DNA from: Corallochytrium limacisporum | Lineage: Eukaryota > Opisthokonta | Assembly (NCBI GenBank): GCA_002811645.1 | Contig: PDIP01000030.1 | Span: forward strand, 152,383 to 216,382 | Direction of reading: 5' to 3' | DNA: 64,000 bases | In this document: positions 1 to 11,541 of the stretch, in pieces | Numbering within the stretch: position 1 is the first letter of the stretch | Layout: the number at the start of each line of letters is the position of its first letter | Made by a program: the position numbers and the translations under genes | The notes under the pieces: model-generated | The model's input: only the letters and a program-made list of their open reading frames with translations | Told to the model about the DNA's origin: nothing | Databases searched by the model: none

Positions 1-1013
1 TCTGTCAAAATTTTCCCGCTCTCCCAAGCGACGGCAGAGCTAAATCAAAAAGAGTAGATTTGATACAATATTCCCAGACAGAGGGTGGTACAGAAATCTG
101 CGGCCTGCAGCCCAAAAAGCCAAGAGAAAAAAGGGGGGGGGTGTTGGGGCACAGCAAACCAGCCAAAAAAACTGCCCTTCTTGGCGGGGGGAACCAAAAG
201 GTACAAGTCTGCATATTGAAAGAGGGGCAAGAAACGGGGCTGGCCGGTCATCCGCTCATTTTTGGGAGCATTGGGTGTGTTTCGGTTTAGTCGCTTGTTT
301 GTTGTCTTCGTCGCACGGGTGTAAGGGACTCCACCTCCCTTCCTTTAACATTTCTTTGCCTTTAGCCCTTTTGTTTTTGTTTTTGCCTCTCTGCTTGGTG
401 GAGGGACAGGCACACTCGGAACGGGAGAGCACACCCACTGGCTGAGAAACGCAGAAGCCACCAGGAAGATGAGTCAAAAACTAAAACCGACGGGGATGTG
501 GCTTTCGCAAGACCGTAGGCAATGTATGGGACAGATGGGGGAGAGTGAGTGTACATGTTGTGCTGAGAACTTTGTCGCAGCCAGAGGTCTCTGTCGGGGT
601 GGGTCTCACGCAAGGTGTAATTTGCCTTTCGATTTTTTAGTACATCATATATGAATACAGTCCAACAATATCGGATGGGGACCATTCCCTATCACGCGCA
701 TAAACACAGGCAATGAACCTCCTAGAGGCCCTGCAACAAAAGAGAGGGGGGGTTCCGGCTCTGATCCGAAAGGGGTCAACTTGATTAATTGGTTTAAATA
801 AGGTGTTCAGTTTCAGTTGCGGAGGAGGGCGTATACTATGCCAACACACGTCCAGGGCGAAATATACATTCAATGAAGAAAACAGGAGACTGATGCCTAG
901 CGCAGCAATTTCGTTTATGGGGCGGTGGTGTGCGAGTCGTAACTGCAGTGTACGCATGGAATATACCAAGTTCACGTCCCGGGCATCAGGTTTTGATCGG
1001 TTATTCCATTTGC
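1..1013. other. Gene-free left edge
   Basis: I recognise no gene here. Short open frames exist on both strands but none resembles a known family. A G-rich stretch lies at 133-149 (nine Gs, a four-base spacer, four Gs), the same kind of G-run that recurs in other intergenic regions of this window. The right part is the 3' flank of the AIM24-like gene. Confidence 0.6.
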
Positions 1014-1883
1014 TTACTGGACGCCGGAGCCGGAGTCAGTCTGGTTGTTGCTGCCGCCACCTCCGGGACCACGAAGGGCGCGCTTGGCACGCGAGAAGGA
1101 CATGGATTGCAGCCAGACAGTGCCGGGGCCGACAAACTTGGTGTTGAAGAGACCCTCACCACCGCAGCACATCAGAGCCAGACCACCCACGCGGCGCACA
1201 GTGTAGTGAATGTTCTTGTCGAAGGCCACAACAGAGCCAGTGTCAACAAGCAGGACCTCGCCCTCCGCCAGATTCTTGCGAATGACAGTACCACCGGCGT
1301 TGAGGAACACAAGACCTGATCCAGTGATGTAGGTAAGGATGAAGCCCTGTCCACCACAGCAGCCAGCCTTCATACCAGCGAACTTCAGAGAGAAGGACAG
1401 ATTCTCGGCCAGAGAGGACATGTAGGCACCCGAGTTCAGAACGAGGCCACCGTTGTACTCGTCCAGAGTTACGGGAACAACCTTGGCACCAGGGAATTCA
1501 GGGGTCAGACCAATGCGCAGGGGCTTGTCGGTCTTGTTCTTGTACTGCACGCGGAAGAAGGACTCACCACCACAGCAGCAACGAGTGCAGGCCTGGCCAC
1601 AGCCGCCGGTCTCAAGATCCGGGGAAAGACCATCGTCCATATGGATCATGTTGCCGGGTTCGGTCTTCACCTTCTTACCGGGAGCAACAATCAACTCGAG
1701 CAGCTGGGAGTCAGTACCGTAAATTTCGTACCAACCTTCAGAATGGTCAGCGGTGTACAGCAGCTGGAAACCATTGGCCTGCATCTGCTCAGAGGCCTGG
1801 TAGGACGGCGGGATTTCAGAGTTGTAGGTGGCGGTGGCCTTGCCTTGCACACCGTTTCCGTCTTGGGGCATAGGTTGCGACAT
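1014..1883 (-). CDS. AIM24-family protein
   Basis: A 289-residue AIM24-family (TIGR00266-like) protein. The family forms a beta-rich fold related to the TRAP attenuator fold. Yeast Aim24 acts at the mitochondrial inner membrane, but many relatives have no known role. The core runs from about residue 40 to 270, with family motifs such as FILTYITGSG and the closing GPGTVWLQSMS. A cysteine-glycine motif of the CCGG type occurs three times (CCCGGES, CCGGQGF, CCGGEGLF), plus GGCGQACTRC, which suggests metal binding or a structural role (inference). I see no clear mitochondrial presequence; the first 40 residues are polar and Gln/Pro-rich. The start is the first ATG of the frame. The tail is Gly/Ser/Gln-rich. 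It faces the amidohydrolase gene across a 3.5 kb head-to-head interval. Confidence 0.88.
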   Translation of the reverse strand: MSQPMPQDGNGVQGKATATYNSEIPPSYQASEQMQANGFQLLYTADHSEGWYEIYGTDSQLLELIVAPGKKVKTEPGNMIHMDDGLSPDLETGGCGQACTRCCCGGESFFRVQYKNKTDKPLRIGLTPEFPGAKVVPVTLDEYNGGLVLNSGAYMSSLAENLSFSLKFAGMKAGCCGGQGFILTYITGSGLVFLNAGGTVIRKNLAEGEVLLVDTGSVVAFDKNIHYTVRRVGGLALMCCGGEGLFNTKFVGPGTVWLQSMSFSRAKRALRGPGGGGSNNQTDSGSGVQ

Positions 1884-4800
1884 GTTGTTATCTGGAGCAA
1901 ATTCCTTTGTTATTCCTAGTCAAGAAAACCGAGGAGCGGACCAAAAGATCTGAGATCTGAAGTCGATGCTATCACATTCTTCCATCCCCATGACTGTGAA
2001 GTACGTGACTCCGTCATCAAACTCCGTCAGTCACGGGGATCAAGTCGACCACCACATCACTTATCACGTTACTGCGTCCAAAACAAACACAACATTGACG
2101 AGCATGATCTGGCGACGACACAGCTAACCCCGAATATCAAAACGTCTTACTTGTATCGTCTTTGGCAGCCTTCGTTCTGCGGGGGAGTTTGTACTGGTAC
2201 AAGCCTGGTCCAAGCGCCTCAACAGGCCCCGGGAGGTGGGAGGAGGCGGTGCTAATCGCTTGCCGCACACTCCGCCAGCTTATGTGGTTGCTGTCAAAAT
2301 TTGTAACACTCCATTGCGCTGCGCCTCTTTCGAAAGAGGGTCGATGGAACCTAAAAGTAGAGAGAGTACTGAAAAAAAACCAGCGTCAGGACACACGTAG
2401 GGACACCCCCTGGACGGAAGCTTGGACCGACTAAAAAAAAAATGGGCCCGCGCCCTCCGCACCAACTCGGAACCGGGGTACGGTGTCTGTTTTTCGGTTT
2501 TTCACTACTACCGCCTTTCTCCTTTTCTTTTTTTTTTTTCGTTGGGATCTCGAGTGTGGGTGTGTGTCGGTGCGTTTTGAGTTTATGTCCTTTGTTAGGT
2601 CCTCCTCTGTCGGCTTCGAAAGTTCGTACCAATGGTGGAGTGCCCAGGGGAATCGCAGACGTACAAGATTTCATCTTGGGTATAGGGAATTTATGACGCA
2701 AAGTTGGGGTGCTAGAGCACCGTTTACGGGTTTTCATAAACCCGTCAAAAGTTTCTTAACCGCTCACCGTGGAGTTGACGACGAGGAAGCGTCAAGCTGT
2801 GTCAACCTTCGACTAGCGCCCACCACCTCACCACCAAACTGTAAGTGCTCTGTCTTATCATTTGTTTCGAAACCACCCGCTCCGACAATTTTATTGATTT
2901 TTATAGTGAATATAGGGCAAGATAGCACTTGCCTTATTCAATTCTGTGTTATCGTACCGCAATCTCCCTCCGATCCTCCCTCAGGTCGCATTCCTACTCG
3001 AACTCTCGGTTTGCCGGTCCAGGTCAATGGTACAAGACTGCCCGGCGATTCCACAGTCTATTTAGTATAAATTCCCGCCAAGAATGCCTCACCGGGAGCT
3101 ATCGAATACGCATCTACGCCGGCCATTCGGATCGTTCCAGGTTCCCAAGTTCCCTGCGCGTTCCGGGGTTGCAGCTTGGCCCGCTCGCTGTGTGGGTCCA
3201 ACGCGTCAAAAAACCTTGCCTCGTTCTTGCGGCTTTTGGGGGCGATGGGTCCCCCTCTCCTGGCAGGGGCCCACCCTCCCCGGGAAAGGGGGAGAGAGTG
3301 GTTAGGACGGTGTTCCCGGGCACTGAAACAATGAGTGCGGCAGTGTGGGGAGAACGGCATTCGGACAGTGCGGCCTGACGGGACACAACAACCCCCGGCG
3401 AGAGAAAATCCAAAACCCAAAGAAAAAAGAAGGGGAGTGGTGGACACGCAAAAAGCAAAAAAAAAAAAACCAAAAGAAAGTCCCACCAAACGATTTTTTG
3501 TGAATTCGCCATTTGGACACCAACCACCGGGCAGTGGAAGGGGCAGACTTGGAATCGATATTCTGTTGTGTGTGGCGCCGATCCTTAGGCGGTACCTACG
3601 TTTCCGACATGGCGGCTACTTATGAATTGGATGCCAAGTACACATATCCAGCCGAGCACGCAGACACTAAGAGTTATTTCTGGTGAAAGAGAAATCGGCG
3701 GTTAGAAATAAAAGGAAAGTGCTGGCGGAAGGACGTATTCGTTATTCAGGCAGTTTGGTCGGTGTCCGTTGGTGGCGGACGTCAACCTTGCCGTATTTCA
3801 TCACAAGATCTGAGTGGACCCTTGAACCAACCAGTCCACATCATCGTCTGTCGATGTAGTTGCGGAGATACCATTCGGGGTGCGCTTTGTGCCGCGAACC
3901 GCTGGACTTTGCCATTGAGGGGCAGGCTGTCCCTATCATTCCATACCATGTGCACGTTTGCTGCCTGCGGCTGATATGATTTCTCAACGGCAACAGAAGA
4001 GTGTGTGCACGAGCCCGAGAGCATTTGTACAGATCTGAAATCGCCGCACCGTCCATAGCCACTTCTCGGTGGTTGCAAGCCCACTACCATTGAGATCCCG
4101 GCACAGAGCAGGATTACGATGGTCAACGGTGCTGTAAACCGGATCTGCTGTTCCCATACCTGTCGATTTTCTGCGAATTGGCGTCAACGGCTCTTCGAAG
4201 TTGTGATGACAACAAATCTCGTTGATTGCGGAGAGTGAGTAGGACGTCACATACAACATTTGTTGGGATGGATCATGAAAAGGGTAATACCTATAATTTC
4301 TAAACAGTGCACAGGTACTGATCGAGCATGCTGATGCTGACATGAACACAGACATATTCTGAAACGCGCCAGGGCTATAATTTTGCCAATTGGTAGCAGA
4401 TGTCGAAGGTGGATGACCCCTCTAAACTGTCATGTGAAATGCCGAACGCGTTCTCCTCTCGAGCGGGCCGGCGAATCCGTACTGCAATAGCTTTGGTTGG
4501 CCTGCGGGTTGCAACGTTCGACTTCTCTCGCACTTTTTGCTCATTAAAACCGCTGCCTTCTTTTTTGTACAGGCCCAACCACCCCACACCTACCTTCGCG
4601 CCCTTTCCCAAAACCCCCGCGGACCTTCATGGCAACAAGCTGTTGAAATTTCGCTGACTGCGTTGGTACTTCGCTCGTTTGACTTTGTCCACCTTCTCGA
4701 AATCCATTCACCGTAGCAAAGGGCCAGAGGCAACACCCGGCTCCCGCTCAAGGCTATGCCCTCGGCTTTCCGGCCCCCCCCCGTTCAGCGGGAGGGGCGT

Positions 4801-5386
4801 TCCTTTTCTGGGCTGCCTTGTTGTCCTTTTGCGGGCCGGTCACTGCGTACGGTACTTCCCCTTTCCTTCGTTTCCTCCCCGCAAAACTCCGGCTTTTCAT
4901 GTTTTCTTTTTGGCCCTCGGGGTCAGTTTCAGCCAATCCGGAGGCTTGTCTGAACCTTGCCCCGTTGGGACGGCGATAACCAAACCCCCTCCCCTCCCCG
5001 AAGCAGTTGGGGCTGCAGCCCCCCTCCCCCCGGGGGACCTCTCTCTTCCACATCGCTCTGAATTGTTGTGCAAAAACGACGTCAAGAGAGGGCTTCATCT
5101 AATGTGGCTGGTCTAAAAATATAACCGGGACGAAGGCGGCAGAAAAGTCCCTAGTATTGTGTGTGGAACAATGACCGTGGCGGCAAGACAGCCACTGCCA
5201 CGGGGGGAGGGAAGGAGGGGGGGGTTGGACAGTGGAGCGCTCGGAGGCTTGGCTGTCAAACACCAATGTCTCGATGGTTTCGGATATGGAGGACGGCAAG
5301 GTACTCTGGAACAGATGAAACACCAGGATTTTCGCAATATTCACGCACGGGGGCGGTTTGGCAGGATTTGCAAGTTGAGAAAAGTC
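1884..5386. other. Head-to-head interval without recognisable genes
   Basis: This 3.5 kb interval separates the AIM24-like and amidohydrolase starts. Open frames up to about 195 codons occur (for example 2483-3070 on +), but their translations look random and they overlap other frames. It holds T- and A-runs near 2527 and 3458, GC-rich hairpin-like blocks near 3230-3300, 4740-4830 and 4985-5035, and a G-rich block at 5202-5224 with four possible G-tracts. Presumably it contains the two promoters; I cannot place them. Confidence 0.55.
2324..2339. repeat. 16-bp perfect palindrome
   Basis: CCTCTTTC followed directly by its reverse complement GAAAGAGG. It lies about 440 bp upstream of the AIM24-like start. 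It could be a binding site for a dimeric regulator, but a palindrome of this length could also be chance. Confidence 0.4.
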
Positions 5387-6616
5387 ATGTTGATGGCTAG
5401 ATCGCGCTCGGCCAGATATGGCCTGCGCAGTCTCCAAGCTGTGGCAGGTGCAAGTCGGCGGTACATGTCTGCAAGTGCCGCCTCTTTGGAAGAAGATTAT
5501 GACTTTGGAGACCTCTCAGACTACAAGCCATGCTGTGCGGACAAGAGCATTACGCAACGCAGTGCGACGCAGCAGACAAGGAGGAATACCCCAATGATGC
5601 CTCGACCTGCGCTGCACGATGACCCGGAAGAGACTGGCGTCCCACAGATATTGAGGGACCATCTGCAAGGCAAGGCTCCCCTCGATGCTCATACCCACAT
5701 TTTTCCGGAAAAGGTGAACCATGCACTGCATATGTGGTTTGAAAGGAATGGTTGGCCGATCCGGTATCGGGCAAATGCGGAGAATGCAATTGCCCCCCAT
5801 ATATACTACCTGGAGCGGGAGGGCATGTCTCCAGACGCAAGTGCATTCGAATCGTGGGACTTTGCTGACAGTACCAGACTGGCAGCTCTTAGCTATGCAC
5901 ATAAACAAGGAATTGCTTCTTCCCTGAATCGATTCTTGGCGAAATCCATAAAGGATTTGAATAGCAAGTTCGGTAAGGACACGGTGGTAGGGTTTGGTGC
6001 ACTGTTTCCCGGAGAAGTGGGATGGAAAGACATTCTCAAAGAGGCTTTCGCCAAAGAGGGCGAGTGTCGGTTGAAGGGGTTGAAGCTTCACACACACGTC
6101 CAGGGTATTGCGTGCAATGATCCTGCCAGTATGAAGATCTACGAGTGGTGCCAAGCATTCGGGGTGCCCGTAATCAACCATGCCGGGAGGGAACCTAATT
6201 CTCCCGAATATCCAAGGGATACCCACGAGATCTGCGAGAAGGGCTACACCGCGGAGGTGCTGGAACGCTTCCCAGAGATGACATTTGTAGTGCCGCACTG
6301 CGGCGCGGACGAATTTGACGGCTACAGAGATCTACTCGATGCGTACCCAAACCTCTTCCTGGACACGACAATGATGGCATCCGACTACTTTGAGACTATA
6401 TCCATGGATGTCATCGTTGGCATGATCGTGGACTATCCAGAGCGTATCATGTTTGGTACAGACTTCCCAAATATTCCGTATGGCTGGTCCCGGGAGATGC
6501 GGGTGTTGACTGAGCATATCATCAAACGATGCGAGGCGGACGAGGTGGACCCTGGCAAGATTCTGCGCAAAGTCTTTGGTGGCAATGCTGCAAAGATTTT
6601 CGATCTCAAATGGTGA
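5387..6616 (+). CDS. Amidohydrolase-related protein (Amidohydro_2 type), probably mitochondrial
   Basis: A 409-residue metal-dependent hydrolase of the amidohydrolase-2 group (relatives include ACMSD-like decarboxylases); substrate unknown. The metal-binding HxH is in LDAHTHIF (residues about 99-106). Later conserved elements are GLKLHTHVQG, INHAGRE, VVPHCGAD and MFGTDFPNIPYGW, which supply the remaining His and Asp ligands expected of the family. I chose the ATG at 5387 because it begins a basic, Ser/Arg-rich leader (MLMARSRSARYGLRSL) that looks like a mitochondrial presequence. The frame stays open upstream to 5159 but that part is G-run sequence without protein character. Its stop is only 50 bp from the stop of the convergent RNase III gene. 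Confidence 0.85.
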   Translation: MLMARSRSARYGLRSLQAVAGASRRYMSASAASLEEDYDFGDLSDYKPCCADKSITQRSATQQTRRNTPMMPRPALHDDPEETGVPQILRDHLQGKAPLDAHTHIFPEKVNHALHMWFERNGWPIRYRANAENAIAPHIYYLEREGMSPDASAFESWDFADSTRLAALSYAHKQGIASSLNRFLAKSIKDLNSKFGKDTVVGFGALFPGEVGWKDILKEAFAKEGECRLKGLKLHTHVQGIACNDPASMKIYEWCQAFGVPVINHAGREPNSPEYPRDTHEICEKGYTAEVLERFPEMTFVVPHCGADEFDGYRDLLDAYPNLFLDTTMMASDYFETISMDVIVGMIVDYPERIMFGTDFPNIPYGWSREMRVLTEHIIKRCEADEVDPGKILRKVFGGNAAKIFDLKW

Positions 6617-6666
6617 TAGGTATAGGGCAATGAGATGTATTCTGATAATAACAATATAGTTCAAGA

Positions 6667-9204
6667 TTATCGACAGTGTTTCTCAATTGGTGCAAGTATT
6701 GCTTGCAGCAGAGCCATGCAACCGGGAGCATCCAGCTTTTGAGTTGCCCAGAGAGCCCCAAAAATGCCTTCAACCACCTTGGGCACGAGCACACGGGGTT
6801 CAATGTTCTCGGGCACGAGCCCGGCATCTTCTAGGGCGCGGTCAAGTCCTAGTTCCTCTGCCGCCCGGTACAGGTTGTGATTGGACTTCACCTCCTTCAG
6901 GGCTTCCCCCAGGTATCCACCTTCGATCAACCGCTCCGGCACGTTATTGGCCTCAATCTGCTGGAGGATGGTAGCGCTCATGAGCATATCCAAGACAGCA
7001 TCCCCGCACCACTCTAAGGACCGGTTGCCATGTTCCCACTTTGGAGAAGTAAGCAGTGCTGCCCCCAAGATTTCACTGTGCTCTACACGCTCACCAAGGT
7101 CGAATCCGAATTTCTCGTTCACCCACATTGCCTTGTCTCGGATGGCATTAATCCGATGGACAAGCTCAGTTGGAGTCCGCCATTCCCAGGATTGGGTCAC
7201 AGGACGCTTGCCAAACTGTGATTCGTCCACCTGGACCGCTGCGCCGTCCATCAAAGCATCGGCAGTCGCAATGCAGGACTTGAGTCCGCCAGATCGAAGC
7301 AGCTCGTAAAAGACACGGCCAAGAACACCACTTATGTGACCATTCACAAGGTGTCGCAGATCCTTGCGGTGTAACGATTTCTCATGACACGTATTCAGCA
7401 CCGGGCTCAGTCCGATAGCCCTGCTTCCTCGACTGAGTGCTGATGCGCTCATGGCTTGGCTGCGAAGTCCCTCCAGCTGACTTCCCTTCATGACACCTGA
7501 ACCAGCTTTGCGAAGAACTGCGAGACCGATCGATCCCCGAAGCACGTACTGACCGATCACTGCATCGGCAGAACCAGCTGCCGATCGCGCCTTACCGCGC
7601 ATCCGTGATGAATGGTACAAACGTTGGTGTATTGTCTCATCAACACCAGCCTCTGCCCGCAGAGATCTCCGAACTGCCTCCATCGTATCAACGTAGTGAG
7701 GGAACAAGAATCCATCACCTTCCGACGGTCGCTCACTACACTTCCCAGGTCCCTCACCATCATCGAGGTGGCAGTGTTCAAATACCTGAGCAGACAGACT
7801 AAGGCGCCTGACAAATTTGTTTAAATGTTCATTTCCCACTGGAGCGGATTCAAGTTTGAGACCGTGAGCAATATTGAACACATGGGTAGCACGAGCAGCC
7901 TGAAAATTTTGGAGCATGCCTTCTCTGGCACACTGTTCCGCCACCACGCCTGCCATTGCCAGATCGCCTGCCAGTGGAATAGGCATGGGACCGTGTCGGT
8001 CTGCAAATTGAGTCATCCTTTCTCTGTTTCGTACTAGCGGAGCGTACGCGGCCATTGTTCCATCCGCTGTAGCTTCGACCAATCTCCGCCTTTTTTTCAG
8101 CCAGACCAGCCCACCACCTTCAATATCGGAACCAAACCGCCCTGCCGCCGCCTCTGGGTTCATGAGGATCATATGCAGAGACTCGGCCGCCAACGGGTCC
8201 CAAGCCCAGTCGCTGGCGTCGTCGTTATCGACATCGTCATCAGAATTCTGGACCAGAGGTACCAGGCGATACCATGCAGAACCTTGGCCGCCGTCCACCA
8301 GTGCTAGACTCCTGTTCTGGAAGCGGAGTCGCTCAGCCAACAAGGTGTAAAGTGGCTCAAGGGAGTCGGTGGCATCTGTTTCAAAAGGATTATCGGAAGG
8401 GGCCACCGGAACCCACTGCAGAAGCGATCCAGTGGGTAGGAGCATATTGCTGGGCCTATGACTGCTCAGAATTCCAAAGCCACGGAACCACTTTCCCTGC
8501 CTTTCCAGCATTTCCGGGTCAGGAAGCAATCCATCTACCAATCGAGTTCTCATGCCATGTCCGGCAGCACTACTGAACAGTGCGGAGGCTGCCAGAATCC
8601 GCTGCCCTCCGTCCTGCCTGGCCAGTTCCGAAGGTCTCTGGACCTGTGGGACATACAGTGTACGTGACTTCATATCCCCGAGAATTTCACTAGGTTCTTT
8701 TAACAGGGGTCCGTGATGATGTTCTCCACAGCAACAGTTGTGTGAAAACCAGTCGTCTGTGCGACTGAGCGCCCTCCGTGATCGCCTCATTCGTGCCCGG
8801 TCTTCCTTCTCCTCGGAGGCCATTTTCGGGTCAAGGTAGTTCAACGACTCTGGCATCGACTGATATCCGTGTTGAGTATAGATCCGTTTGAAATCAGTTT
8901 TCTCTCCTGCAGGTTGTAGACTTAAAGCCTGTCTCATCCATTGGGATCCTGGTTCGTAAGCGAACGATTCTAGAGATGTTTGCGAGGAAATCCTATTCAC
9001 TTCCCTAAACTGTGGAATTGCATTCTCAGCAACCGCTTCCAGCTCCCAGTCTTCCACATGCGTAGGGTCTGTAGGGGTTTCAGAAGCCTTATTGTGTACC
9101 CGTGCTTTCAAACGTGTTCTCCGTTTCGACCAGTTCGACGAAGACCTGACACCAAAACCGATCAGAAGTCGCCTCGAAGACCCATTAAAAGTCTTCGCTA
9201 ACAT
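6667..9204 (-). CDS. Protein with two RNase III domains, probably mitochondrial
   Basis: An 845-residue protein when started at the ATG at 9204 (MLAKTFNGSSRRLLIGFG, a plausible presequence). Another in-frame ATG lies at 9342. The C-terminal 130 residues are a clear RNase III domain: SLEWCGDAVLD carries the Glu and Asp of the signature, SNHNLYRAAEELGL is the typical mid-helix, and LVPKVVEGIFGALW keeps the distal catalytic Glu. The first Glu of the classic ERLEFLGD is replaced by Arg. Before it, roughly residues 525-660, sits a degenerate RNase III-like domain (SADAVIGQYVLRG, LRSQAMSASALS, ISGVLGRVFYELL) lacking the acidic residues. The long N-terminal half matches nothing I know. I see no helicase, PAZ or dsRNA-binding domain. 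It could be a mitochondrial RNA-processing or ribosome-associated factor, or a minimal Dicer/Drosha-like enzyme. Confidence 0.75.
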   Translation of the reverse strand: MLAKTFNGSSRRLLIGFGVRSSSNWSKRRTRLKARVHNKASETPTDPTHVEDWELEAVAENAIPQFREVNRISSQTSLESFAYEPGSQWMRQALSLQPAGEKTDFKRIYTQHGYQSMPESLNYLDPKMASEEKEDRARMRRSRRALSRTDDWFSHNCCCGEHHHGPLLKEPSEILGDMKSRTLYVPQVQRPSELARQDGGQRILAASALFSSAAGHGMRTRLVDGLLPDPEMLERQGKWFRGFGILSSHRPSNMLLPTGSLLQWVPVAPSDNPFETDATDSLEPLYTLLAERLRFQNRSLALVDGGQGSAWYRLVPLVQNSDDDVDNDDASDWAWDPLAAESLHMILMNPEAAAGRFGSDIEGGGLVWLKKRRRLVEATADGTMAAYAPLVRNRERMTQFADRHGPMPIPLAGDLAMAGVVAEQCAREGMLQNFQAARATHVFNIAHGLKLESAPVGNEHLNKFVRRLSLSAQVFEHCHLDDGEGPGKCSERPSEGDGFLFPHYVDTMEAVRRSLRAEAGVDETIHQRLYHSSRMRGKARSAAGSADAVIGQYVLRGSIGLAVLRKAGSGVMKGSQLEGLRSQAMSASALSRGSRAIGLSPVLNTCHEKSLHRKDLRHLVNGHISGVLGRVFYELLRSGGLKSCIATADALMDGAAVQVDESQFGKRPVTQSWEWRTPTELVHRINAIRDKAMWVNEKFGFDLGERVEHSEILGAALLTSPKWEHGNRSLEWCGDAVLDMLMSATILQQIEANNVPERLIEGGYLGEALKEVKSNHNLYRAAEELGLDRALEDAGLVPENIEPRVLVPKVVEGIFGALWATQKLDAPGCMALLQAILAPIEKHCR

Positions 9205-11541
9205 AGTCACGAGCCCAACATCAGAGTAATTTTTAAAATCGTGCTGTATGATGCCATGATAATCAGTAAAGGATGCTGTATACAATGTCTTCCTTCCCTT
9301 TTGTACCCGGCAACATAACCCGCCCTTTAAGCCGTCGGACATCGCACCCACCGCGACCCACTCTGCCCCTCTCTCCACGCGCGAAAGAAAAATTAGGCCC
9401 CCTTTTAAATAAGTAAGGTCTGGAAGGCGATAAAAAAGTAAATCCGGATCCTGGCGGCGGGTTTTGTTGGCAACATGCAGGCAATGCTATTCTGCACACA
9501 TTCTTCGAGGCTTGTGAACGGCCGCCGACGATGCCAATGGCCGAGAATTCCTCTCTTTACCCTTGGAGGGGCACGCGGATCGTTGTTGGTTTGAAGTCAG
9601 CCAGCCGTTTTGTCGTACGGAGAAGGACGAAGGAAGTCAGCAAATGATCAAAACAAACGCCCACTGAATTCCTTTGCTTTTGTTCTATGGCACGGCGCGG
9701 TGATCCATATGAGGAGGCCCACACGGATATGTCATAATGATTGGACAAAGGTGGGCGTACAAAGTGTGGGGTGGCCTTTTCAATGCATGTGGCTGAACTC
9801 TGGAGCGCAACAAGAGGCCAGCGCGCTTCACACAGGCGTGCGAGGGGAAGCGACGTGCACACCACGCACAGGTGGAAGCGATTAGTAATTAAACGATACC
9901 GTGCGGAGGGGTGGGACAGTGGGGGGGTTCCAATCCAACGTCCTTTAAAGAAAAATGAAGAAATTTTTCACCGGTATTCAGCCCGCTTTTATATTGAAGC
10001 AATCGGACTCTTTCGCCATGATTCAAGGAGGCACTCCCTCCCCATTCCTCCCCCCCCCTTCACCCCCCAAAAAAAAGGGGTATGGAGGCATCATTGCTGC
10101 GTGCAATTGTAACTCCGGAGTTGGAAGCCACTGTGTGAACCGGAGTCATCTAGCAGGTGCAGTAGAAACATACGAATCAATGGCTGCCCAGCTGGCATGT
10201 GATCGCCAATGACAGCGACGGCCATGGTCCAGCCATGGTACACTGAGAATATCGAGAGTGGTCCATATGCCATAATCCTGAGTAAGGCAAATGTATAATA
10301 GTAAATATAATACTGGGGTGATTGATTCAAAAGTTGTCTTGATTGATGACGACCAACAGGCAATTTCGCGCGGCGAAGGGACTAGTTCTAAATCGACGGA
10401 GGTGCCCGCAACCACGGACTTGAATCCTGCGCGCCGGCAGGAAGGACATACGTCTGTTGAAAAGTCTGGAAATAGTGAAACAGCGTTGCGTACTTTGTAC
10501 GGTTTTGAAACGCAGTGAAACCAATTTAGTAATGCTACGCGGGTGATGGATTTCTGGCGTGTGAGGGGCTGGCAGACGGCAGCACGACTAGCCAATGGCT
10601 TACACTGGAGTTCCTTCTGTGGTTCGGTTGCCGTGATGCTGGGGTTGGGGCGTGTTTGCTGACTGGGAAAGAATAGATCGACCTAAGTGCACAGAATACA
10701 AACTAGTAAAGCCAAGACTTGTAGCAAATTAGGACCGAGAAACCTGGAGGCGTATCTGCTCACCTACACCAGAACGAATGAGTTTAATCTGCTGGGAGGG
10801 AGGGGTCTATCCTTCGCTTTCTCTGTGTGTCCGGGGGCCAGAGTCTGTCTTTCGGGCGTGCCTGTTCGGCCTTTCCCCTCTGCTGAATTCCCGGAGGCAA
10901 ACCGTGTGCTCCAATTGAGGTCTCCACGACTTGAACTGCTCCCAGCGGATCGCAGACAGCCTGTCCTCCGGTATAGTACCATGAATTCTTTCTGAGTCGA
11001 GACTTGCGATTAATTGTGGTATGGTCATAAGACAAAATGGTTCAACTCCTTGCCTCCATCCCGCTCCTTCCCCCACCACCCTCGTCTGACAGCTGACTGA
11101 CTGAGAGATAGAAAGTGGCTGTGTGCCCCCGCCTGTCCAGTGTTCCAGGGAAAATGAAGGGGGGGAAAATCTTCACGGCCAACACCAACCCACCGCCAGC
11201 ACATCGCACAGGCCAGTACAGTCCAGTGCAACCTCGATGTTCTTAGTGCTCTTTATCTCAGGCGGCGTGGCCGTCCATGTCCATGAGGCTGGGTTGTGTT
11301 GGATACAAAGATCCTGCTTGCGCATCATGCTATTTCCAATGATGAACAGTACCAAACAATGGACTATAAGTCTCTGCTATACAACGACCACGGATTGACG
11401 AAACGACAACACCGCGAAGTACAAGAACAAAGTACCGTTCGCTGCAGTACAACAAGATCACGAGTCTTTGCAAACTGCTTTGAATTTATTCAGAACAGCT
11501 CAGTGTACAGTCATGAGTAGTGGAACATCATAACATTAAAG
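9205..11541. other. Head-to-head interval without recognisable genes
   Basis: This 2.3 kb interval lies between the RNase III and MFS starts. No open frame in it resembles a known protein. It has a C-run/A-run/G-run block near 10050-10080 and two E2F-like octamers (GCGCGAAA at 9379-9386 and its reverse complement at 10364-10371). The promoters of both flanking genes should be here. Confidence 0.5.

Noticed and set aside
2483-3070. 195-codon open frame in the AIM24/amidohydrolase interval
   Set aside because: It overlaps other open frames, begins in a T-run and has no protein-like composition or recognisable motif.
5159-5386. Upstream extension of the amidohydrolase frame
   Set aside because: It translates G-run promoter sequence, and the downstream ATG starts a proper mitochondrial leader.
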